From positions 292,935-318,748 of the forward strand of contig PJRA01000005.1 in the NCBI GenBank assembly GCA_016987375.1: DNA of 25,814 nucleotides, written 5' to 3'. This DNA comes from Brachionus koreanus. Lineage: Eukaryota; Rotifera; Eurotatoria; Ploima; Brachionidae. The first letter of the stretch is position 1, and the number at the start of each line of letters is the position of its first letter. The notes beneath the pieces are model-generated. The model was not told where the DNA came from. It worked only from the letters and a program-made list of their open reading frames with translations, and ran no database searches. The position numbers were made by a program, and so were the translations under genes. Positions 18,650 through 25,814 of the stretch are shown here, piece after piece.

Positions 18650-21600
18650 GTAAGTATTATTTTTTATTCAATTGTATAATCGACTATTTTTTTAGGTTAT
18701 TTTTAGAAAAAAAAATAAATTATTGTACAGTACATTTCTAAAAAAATTATCAAACTGCTTTAGCAGTAACCTTAACTAATTGTTAACTACTTATTTTTGA
18801 TTTTTTTAAACATCTGTATATTTTTCTAAAATTGGGTTCTAATAAAATTGATCTGAAACTTTGAACCACTTACGACTAGATATGAGAGCAACGATTGTTT
18901 ATAGGCATAGGATAACTGATTTAAGAGATGCAAGCTTGAGTTATAGCAATATTTCAAAACAACTTAGTTCCAAAGGATTCCGTGTATTTATTTGCATATC
19001 TGTACATTTTTAAAAAATATTTAAGCTTTAGTCTCTTATAACTACTGCTTAAACAGTCTTTCGAAACATTGTTTACTTTATTTAGAGATGTACTGTAAAA
19101 TTGTTCTATTTCCAACATTAACTGCAAGATATTATCAAATTTTCATAATAATTTTCAAAAATGATTATAAATAAAAACAGGCTAAGTAATGACTTGTTGG
19201 AAAAAAATAAAATTTCGAGTCACTATTTTCAAAATCTTAAAAATAATTGATTTTTATTTTTTTTCAAATTTATTCACTAAATTAACTTATTAAATTAATC
19301 TTGATCTTTTAAAGATTAAAAAAAAATTAGTTATTTTAAACTTATTATGATTTTTTATCTTTATTGAATAATAATTTTTAAACGGACTTTATTTTGTTTT
19401 CTAACAAATCAAAGTCACGAATTTTTAAAGTCTTTTTAAAATTAACTGGAATTTCTTTTTAGATTCTCTACATATAAATTCTGTATTATACTATGAAAAA
19501 TTGAATGAAATAACTGTAAACGAGTATTATATAAATGATAAATGTATTAAAAATGAAACAAATTTATTCTTTTCAGAATTGTCTGAATGCGTATTAAGTA
19601 TTTATAAAAATTTTTATTTTCTATAAAAGTAATCAAAAAATTTATTTAGATATGAATTATTCTTCTAATTTTGATTTCAGCAACTTGCCTTCTTTGGAAT
19701 CACCAGATGAATTCTACCGCTCTGATATCATAAAATATAGTACCAAACTCGAGTTATCAATTAAAGAAAAACATACAATTTCAATATTCTGGAGTGTTTA
19801 TGCACTCGATAAAAATAATACAATTATTGAACCAAAAATAGAATTAAAAGGTAATCCAACTGTAAATTATACAGAGCTGGTAATTAGAAGTAATACACTT
19901 ATGTACAATATGTATAAGTTAACTCAAGAAATAAAGATTAAAATTGATACAGGCGATGTGAAGAATGTAAAGAATCAATTAAACTACACAGCTGAAGCGT
20001 ATATTCATGTAGTACCAGGCGGAATTGCTCCATATAGCTTAGAGAATGGTTTAGACTATTTACGAATTGGTATTAATCAAAGTTTTACTTTAAATCCACT
20101 TAAATACGCTTATGATATGGATTTTTTGGTTTCAACAAATTCACTTCATTTTGATTTTTACTGTTTTGTAGTGAACAAAAATTATTCAACACAAAACAAG
20201 TCTGATTTAGACAATTTTCAAAACTTGGCTGAATTTAAAAAAGAAAATTCAATATCTAATGAATGTTTTAATTCTCGCGATAAGCTTGTATTTGAATCAA
20301 GAAACAGAATTCTAACAGTTAAACCTTATGGTTTAAAATATAGTAAAGATTATTCGTATCTGTTTTTAGTTTCCACAAATCATTTTGAAAAAGAATACTA
20401 TCAAATTATAAAAGTTGAAGTATTTGATTCCTTAAAAATTCCAACTGTTTCAATAAGGTAAAATTTTAAAAATATACAAATTTTAAATATTTATTAAGAA
20501 AATAGAATTTAAAATAACCTTGGTCAGTTGCCCTTTCATCCATGAGAAAATTAAATAGTTTTTAGAAATTGTTTAAAAGTTGAATTACTTTATACTTATT
20601 TACGGAACTGTTAGGATTTCTCAGTTATAACACAAAATAATAATGAAAATAATTAAATAACAACTTTATTAATAAATGCCCACTTCTAACCAATAAAGAT
20701 TCAAATCAGGCTGACTAACATTTTACATAGTTATTTTGTTTTTGAAATAAATTGACTATCGACTTGCTTAACACATGAAATCATATTATCACACTGTGAA
20801 AGTATAGACTGCTTTGTAATTATCGAGATTACTTCAACATAACTAATAAATTTTGTAAAATGAAAAAAATTCTACATTTTTACATTTTTTATGCAGTGTT
20901 TCAGAAAACTTTTTAAAAAAACTCTCCTAAATTATTCAATTATAAAAAAATTTTTGAAATTTTGTACAAAAAAATATAAGAATATGAAAATGTAAAAATG
21001 TAAAATTATTTACATCTTGCCATAAATTTTAGGAAAATAAAAAGAATTTTAAATAAATAAAGATAAAAAGCCAACGATATAACAAAAAACATAATAAAAG
21101 TTCTAAATTGAAACAATTTTTTTACAATGGGTCTAAAACTTGTTCTGGGAAATGTATCAGCTGATAAATAGTTTGTATCACACAAACTTTGTCTGAAGAA
21201 AATCTAGCGTCTAGCGACGTCTTTTGTCAAATTATGGTTAATTCAATGGTTGGCTTTTTTTTAAACGAAATTTTAACTAAATATTGTTTAGGAATCGGAT
21301 TTGGTTAGAGAATGAGATTTTTTTTAAAAACAAATTAGTTAAAGATTTATATTGTTTAATAATGTATAATATAAAATATCAAATAAGTATGTTTCTAAAA
21401 AAAATACAATAATTCAAATTCCGAACTTGTACTTTAATTTGGAACTTTTAAATTTACTTCTTCGCTGATCCAAAATATTATAATTAAATACATATAAATG
21501 TCTAAGGTAGCCAAGAATATTTTGTAAAAAGGCTCATAAAAGATTACATACAAGAAATCTAAATACATTTTTTCATATGACATGTCGAAGATTCCTGAAA

Positions 21601-24461
21601 TATCCTTTTCATAAATGATTTCCTAGTAGAAGCATTGTTTCATCCAGAAATATCTGTCCACATAAAGAATAGACAGATATAAATTTATCTATTTTACATT
21701 CAGTGGATAACTAAATATTTTATTTGTACAATACTCTGAAAAAATTTTTTAATTTTTTAAACTAAAAAAATACTTTGATTATTATTTTTTATTTGTATTT
21801 GAAATTTAAATTAATAGATGTCGTTTGAGTGAATATTGCAAACCTTTTCGTTTGCATACAAAAATAAATCCAAGCTATACACTGGCTGTTGAAAGTTGGT
21901 GTGAAAAAGAATGCCACGATGCTCTCAGAATCGAGTACAAAAATACAATTTATTTGCAGAGATACAAAAATTCTGACTTTATTGAGATTAATACTACTGA
22001 TAATAAATTTATATTAGGATCTAATATGTCTGAATTTACCATAATGCCGGATTTTTTTCAAAAATACCCAAATGTTTCATTTTATAATATTAAATTTGAA
22101 GTGACTGCATTTTATGAAAATAGCCAAGCCACCGGACTCACAGTTATGAAAGTTAAAATAAACGAATTGCCTTTTAATGGTTCGTGCACAGTTGATCTTG
22201 GACAAGGCTATGCTTTTATAACCATATTCAAAATAGAATGTAGCAATTGGATCGACAATGATGGCTACATAGTCAGATATGAGTATTTTACCAAATACTC
22301 TAATGACATAGCTCCTATAGCCATTAATTTTAACAATATAGGAATATTAAATACTCAACTTCCTCAAGGCCTAGAGTCTGATTCATTCAAGCTTTACTTA
22401 TTTGTACAAATAATTGATGATTCAGAAGCTATTACTACTTTTGATATAAAAGATCCAATTATTGTTAAAACAAAACCAAATTATTTTCATAGTCTTACAC
22501 AACAATTGTTAGATAAGCCTGAAAATTCTAACTTTTACCAAATGCTAAAAAATGCAGATTTACAACAATCATCTCGTAATATAATATCAATAAGTTCAAT
22601 GCTAAATGATCAAAATTCAAATAGATCTTCAGAAGAAGTTGAAAAAATCAAAGATTTATTTACAAATGTAGCTAATAATTTTGAAGCTAATGATTTAAGT
22701 AGTGTAAAAGTTATAGGTTCTGTTTTGTCCCTATTGACTACTAATATGGACCAACTATCTGTTAACTCAGCTGAAATGGCTTTGGCAAAAAGTTTAGATT
22801 TGTCAAATAAGCTTTTAAACATGTCCAAGTCAAATGGATTTGTATTTCTTAAACAAGCAGCTAATAAAATTGTAGATACAGCTGCAAATGCTCTTTTAAA
22901 TGCAAATTCACATAATTCAACAAACATTGAAAATTTGCAACAATCAACGAAATTAATTTTGGATCAATTTACTCAACTATCATCCATTCACTTAAGTATT
23001 AATCAAGAGACAAGAATAAAATCCAACAATATTGATTTTCATGTTGCTAGAGTAAATTCAGATAATTTAATAAATAAAAAAATTGATCTCCAAAATGGAG
23101 AGATACAATTGCCAAAATCGAGTATAAAATCAAAACAGAATACAATGCTTAAAAGTTTTTCAATGCCAGAAATAGTTGGTAGTAAAGACTCAAGTCTTAG
23201 CTATTCTCCCATAGTTAGTCTTTCTTATTTAACTGATAGTCAAAAAGAAATTAAAATTAAAAATAATAGTGATTTATTTAGAGTTAAAATACGCCGTGAC
23301 TTGACCAAGTTAGACATGTTACAATTTTCAAATGTTTCCACATTGTTTCAAAACTCAACTAATGATTTTATATCCAATCAATCGGCTATTTATTTAAAAG
23401 TAAAAGTATTAAAAGCTAATTCTTCGCAACATTTACAAATAAAACCATTGGAAAATGCGCAAATTTTTTTGGTTTTATTCAAATTTAATGAGATGCCAAA
23501 TTTTAATAAGAAATTGTTTGATTTTTTTCACATTGTTTGTCCAAATCAATTAATTTCAAAAGAAAATGATTCTTATTATCAAATTTCGACAAATATGACA
23601 ACTACAAGTAAATATTTAAAAACAGATTTACTTGGTATTGGAATAGCTGGTTTCAATTATAGTTTTGAACAATTACTTTGTGATAATAATAATAGTTTAA
23701 TAAATGATGATAAAATTTTAGATCGTTTGTCATTTGACAATTTAGATTTAGAAAATGATTATTCTTATCGTGTTTTTTCATCTGGCTGCTATTATAGAGA
23801 TGAATTGACAAACGAATGGAAATCAGATGGATTAGAAGTAATTACCGATCAAACAGACATTGAGTACACTGTATGTATGTCTAATCATTTGACTGACTTT
23901 GCAGCCGGTTTTATAGTGCTGCCAAGTGAAATTGACTTTGGTGATGCATTTGCTAACTCTTCATTTGATAAAAATAAAACTATTTATATTACAGTGATAT
24001 TTTGTAGCTGTATTTATCTTTTTGCTGCTATTTTTTGTATTTATCAAGACAAAAAAGATAAATTAAAAAATAAAATTTATTTGATGAAAAATTCAACTAA
24101 AAATTTAAATTCATATTATTATGAAATAGTTTTTTTTACAGGATCTAGAATTAATTCAGGAACTAAATCAAATGTTTATCTTAGTTTATTTGGTACAAAT
24201 GATGAACTCATAAACACACAAGTTAAAAGTGAATCTGAAGTCGACAATAAAAATTTGTTTAAACGAAGTTCTGTTGATACGTTTATTATGAGTGTTCCAA
24301 GACCATTAGGTAGGCTCTACATGTGTCAAGTGAGTCATGACAATTCAGCAAAGAAAATACAAGATGCATCTTGGTTTCTAAAACATATTCTTATAACTGA
24401 CTTACAAACAAATGAAAAGTTTACTTTTATATGCGAAAAATGGTTAGTTAAAATTAATTAA
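18151..24461 (+). CDS. Gene B: polycystin-1-like receptor (REJ, GPS, one membrane helix, PLAT)
   Basis: Model: 18151-18649, 19463-19597, 19650-20457, 21818-24461 (or to a donor at 24447). Junction phases 1, 1 and 2 all agree; 1,361 residues if it stops at 24461. Order: signal peptide, one extracellular block (i) near residues 58-160, a REJ-like region over about 185-720, a GPS motif with HL|T at 1171-1173, a transmembrane helix at about 1202-1224, and a PLAT domain at about 1249-1356 containing TGSRINSGT, SHDNSA and ASWFLKHILITDL. Polycystin-1 proteins are large cell-surface proteins, cut at the GPS, with the PLAT domain inside the cell after the first helix. The remaining ten helices are absent from the window. 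Either the gene goes on past a splice donor or it is a truncated single-helix form. Confidence 0.8.
18650..19462 (+). other. Intron 1 of gene B
   Basis: 813 bp, from the strong donor GTAAGT to the acceptor tttctttttag. I see no coding exon and no recognisable repeat copy in it. Confidence 0.6.
19463..19597 (+). CDS. Gene B exon 2
   Basis: Short exon of 135 bases, too small to stand out as a frame. It starts in phase 1 (DSLHINSVLYYEKLNE) and holds two cysteines (NDKC and SEC). The donor TTAA|GTATTT at 19598 gives phase 1. The alternative donor TGC|GTATTA at 19591 would break the frame with exon 3. Followed by a 52-bp intron. Confidence 0.6.
19650..20457 (+). CDS. Gene B exon 3: REJ-like region, first part
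   Basis: Acceptor tttatttag at 19649, phase 1. Residues about 212-480. HTISIFWSVYALDKNN, later VVPGGIAPYSLENGLDYLRI and NQSFTLNPLKYAYDMDF fit the REJ pattern: a W in a strand, a later gG...d.l.L turn, then a W/F-C and a second C (DFYCFVV.. NECFNSRDKL). Donor AAG|GTAAAA at 20458, phase 2. Confidence 0.75.
20873..21002. repeat. 130-bp unit with 16-bp inverted ends (MITE candidate)
   Basis: TACATTTTTACATTTT (20873-20888) and its exact reverse complement AAAATGTAAAAATGTA (20987-21002). No clear target duplication. Confidence 0.45.
21112..21190 (+). repeat. Dispersed repeat family 1, copy C
   Basis: Contains gtctaaaacttgttct and later gtttgtatcac, both shared with copy D at 25593-25712 (gtctaaaacttgttct, gtttgtatcacc). 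It lacks the gtgtaaattttgg start. Confidence 0.5.
21818..24461 (+). CDS. Gene B exon 4: REJ end, GPS, membrane helix, PLAT
   Basis: Acceptor aaattaatag at 21817; AG|A completes an Arg, then CRLSEYCKPF and SWCEKECHDALRIEY continue the REJ cysteine pattern. A long Ser/Asn-rich helical stretch follows (residues about 720-900). The GPS has C1138, W1148, C1167 and HL|TDFAAG at 1171-1178. It lacks two of the four usual GPS cysteines: DGL stands for dGC, and VCMSNHLT for C.C.HLT. The helix is TIYITVIFCSCIYLFAAIFC, with a KKDKLKNK positive side. PLAT ends ICEKWLVKIN. TTA|GTTAAA at 24447 is a possible donor, like the GTTAAA used by gene A exon 1; without it the frame stops at 24461. Confidence 0.85.
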
Positions 24462-25119
24462 ATAATTTTTTTTGGCATATCATTTAAACACACACATCTA
24501 AAAAAGTACAAAGCATGATTTGTAATAACTTTTTTTTTACAAGTCTTTTAAATTTTATAATATCTAATTAGCCTTGCCAATGTTTTTATTATTTATTAAT
24601 TACAGTCAAAGTTTTGCTTTAAAGATATTTATTTTCATCATAAAAAATTTAAAGACTTGCGAAAATCAAACCCGGCTTGTATAAAAGTCAGAAAAAAAAG
24701 TCTTAATAAGAGATAAATCAAAAGTGTGTAATTGAGAGCAGTAAACCGAAAAAATAAACGAGGAGATCTCATAGAAGATTTTTTCCAAAAAGAAAAAAGC
24801 AGGTCCAGATTAACAATTAAACACTTAAAAATACAAAAAAAAAATACAATTTAGCGTTTAAAACCGCTGTTTGTCTTTTAAAAAATTTGTTATGTGTTTT
24901 AAAGCGGTCCTTTTTTTTTGGTTAGGGTAACCCTATTTTTTTTAAATTACAGTAATTTCAGATAATAGTTTTTGAAACAAATTTTGAAAAATTTTCTACT
25001 TATCGACCCTGTTCACTAAAACCGGTCAACATCTTTTTTATGGCTGCCATTAACACGGAAAATATATTTAAATGCTAGATAATCAAATCTTGAAACTAAT
25101 TTTTAAGGCTATTAATATG
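24462..25119. other. Tail region: 3' flank or intron of gene B
   Basis: I find no exon for the missing polycystin helices. A less A/T-rich part near 24660-24820 has no open frame. AACCGCT near 24862 and AGCGGTC near 24902 can pair. Whether this is 3' untranslated sequence or an intron cannot be decided here. Confidence 0.4.
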
Positions 25120-25203
25120 GGCATCTTGAAGTTGATGATCAATTCAAAGACTTTATCTTAGGATATAAACATTAATCTTTGAATTAGATTTAATAATTTT
25201 TAT
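25120..25203 (+). repeat. Dispersed repeat family 2, copy B
   Basis: Starts ggcatcttgaagttgatg, then gatcaattcaaagac, ending aatctttgaattagattta; the partner is at 17429-17512. Its core has an inverted copy at 25565-25579 (gtctttgaattgatc), which may be the other arm of one element. Confidence 0.75.
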
Positions 25204-25564
25204 GAAACAAGTTTTACATGTTATATAGATTTTAAATAAAAACTTAAAATTTGTTTTTTTAACCAGTTTTTAAAATCTAATTTTAAATTTAATTTTATTT
25301 GTATTAAGCATGATAAGAATTTTCTTTTAATAATTTAAGAATTATATTTTAAAATAATGAATTATGAACTGGTGACTTTGGTCTTCCGGAATTATGTTCT
25401 CTTTTAAACGTTTTGGAAGATTTTCAAAAATTTCAAAATAAAATAAATATCCATCTCCATTAATCTTTATAATTAAGAAAATATTTTAAACAGTATTTTA
25501 AGGATGATTTTTGAGCATGATCATTTAAACTTGATAATAAACTTCAATTTGTCTTAATATCGAC

Positions 25565-25579
25565 GTCTTTGAATTGATC
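25565..25579 (-). repeat. Inverted core of family 2
   Basis: GTCTTTGAATTGATC is the exact reverse complement of 25137-25151. The two arms would bound a unit of about 440 bp. Confidence 0.5.
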
Positions 25580-25592
25580 GTAAATTTCAAAA

Positions 25593-25712
25593 TAAGGCCG
25601 TGTGAATTTTGGCACAAAAGACAAAAACAAAAATTTGAAAGTATAATAACTTTTTTTCTGTAAGTCTAAAACTTGTTCTTTTATCATCTGAAACTTAGTT
25701 TGTATCACCATT
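25593..25712 (+). repeat. Dispersed repeat family 1, copy D
   Basis: The most complete copy: ccgtgtgaattttggcac, then gtctaaaacttgttct, then gtttgtatcacc. It links copy A and copy B (start) with copy C (end). Confidence 0.55.
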
Positions 25713-25754
25713 TTTTGACCCTATTCTATCCTAGTGGATAATGGGGAGGCGCTC

Positions 25755-25806
25755 ATCTCCTTTTCAAGTACCTTTTTGAGCAACAGCTCCGATCTGACAC
25801 AGACGC
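25755..25806. repeat. Fragment matching 2040-2095
   Basis: gagcaacagctccgatc followed by acacagacgct corresponds to gagcaactgtttcgatc followed by acactcagtcgat near 2055-2090. On the minus strand a frame with SVCVRSELLLKKVLEKEM is open here and cut by the window end, so this may be the edge of a coding mobile element. The sequence is clearly less A/T-rich than its surroundings. Confidence 0.4.
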
Positions 25807-25814
25807 TACTGCAT

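Larger units (their letters stand above)
20458..21817 (+). other. Intron 3 of gene B
   Basis: 1.36 kb without a supported exon. It holds an inverted-repeat unit at 20873-21002 and a family 1 repeat copy at 21112-21190. Confidence 0.6.

Noticed and set aside
22610..22927. Minus-strand frame of 105 codons inside gene B exon 4
   Set aside because: Antisense shadow of a Ser/Asn-rich coding stretch.
24920..24940. Telomere-like TTAGGG near the right end
   Set aside because: A single unit within ggttagggtaaccct, not a tandem array.

Overview
The window is very AT-rich eukaryotic DNA. Its genes are split by introns with GT..AG borders, several only 50-75 bp long, and the spaces between exons are full of decayed mobile elements. 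An invertebrate with a compact AT-rich genome fits best. A monogonont rotifer (Brachionus-like) is my guess, from the base composition, the short introns and the polycystin-like genes; this is inference. No rRNA, tRNA, CRISPR array or bacterial operon is visible.

Layout. Positions 1-2790 hold old repeats, including a minus-strand relic of a non-LTR retrotransposon reverse transcriptase (365-845). Positions 2789-3332 hold two divergent open frames of unknown function. Positions 3548-4243 hold a minus-strand hAT transposase relic and a hAT-like inverted-repeat element. Positions 4321-8079 are a complete, apparently young DNA transposon: two identical 340-bp terminal inverted repeats, a TA on each side, and one intronless gene for a DDE transposase of about 997 residues that also carries a SWIM-type zinc finger. 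This resembles the ISL2EU group. Just right of it, on the minus strand, lie exon 1 and the first 36 bases of exon 2 of a secreted, ependymin-related-like gene. Its reading frame runs straight into the transposon, so the gene appears to be broken by it.

From 10498 to 24461 there are two tandem plus-strand genes of polycystin-1 type. Gene A (six exons, 10498-17321) starts with a signal peptide and encodes about 884 residues of repeated extracellular modules, with no membrane segment before its stop. Gene B (18151 to at least 24446) starts with its own similar signal peptide and encodes one such module, a REJ-like region, a GPS autoproteolysis motif, one transmembrane helix and a PLAT domain. 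The ten further transmembrane helices of a full polycystin-1 are not in the window; they may follow a splice donor at 24447. Splice phases agree at every junction of both models, which supports them without transcript data.

The introns and the 24462-25814 tail hold dispersed repeat families that recur within the window, several hairpins, and one 21-base stretch that looks like a widespread bacterial repeat. The most notable points are the intact transposon and its insertion in a gene, the ectodomain-only gene A next to the receptor-like gene B, the alternating two-part module whose borders follow exon borders, and the paired loss of two GPS cysteines in gene B.
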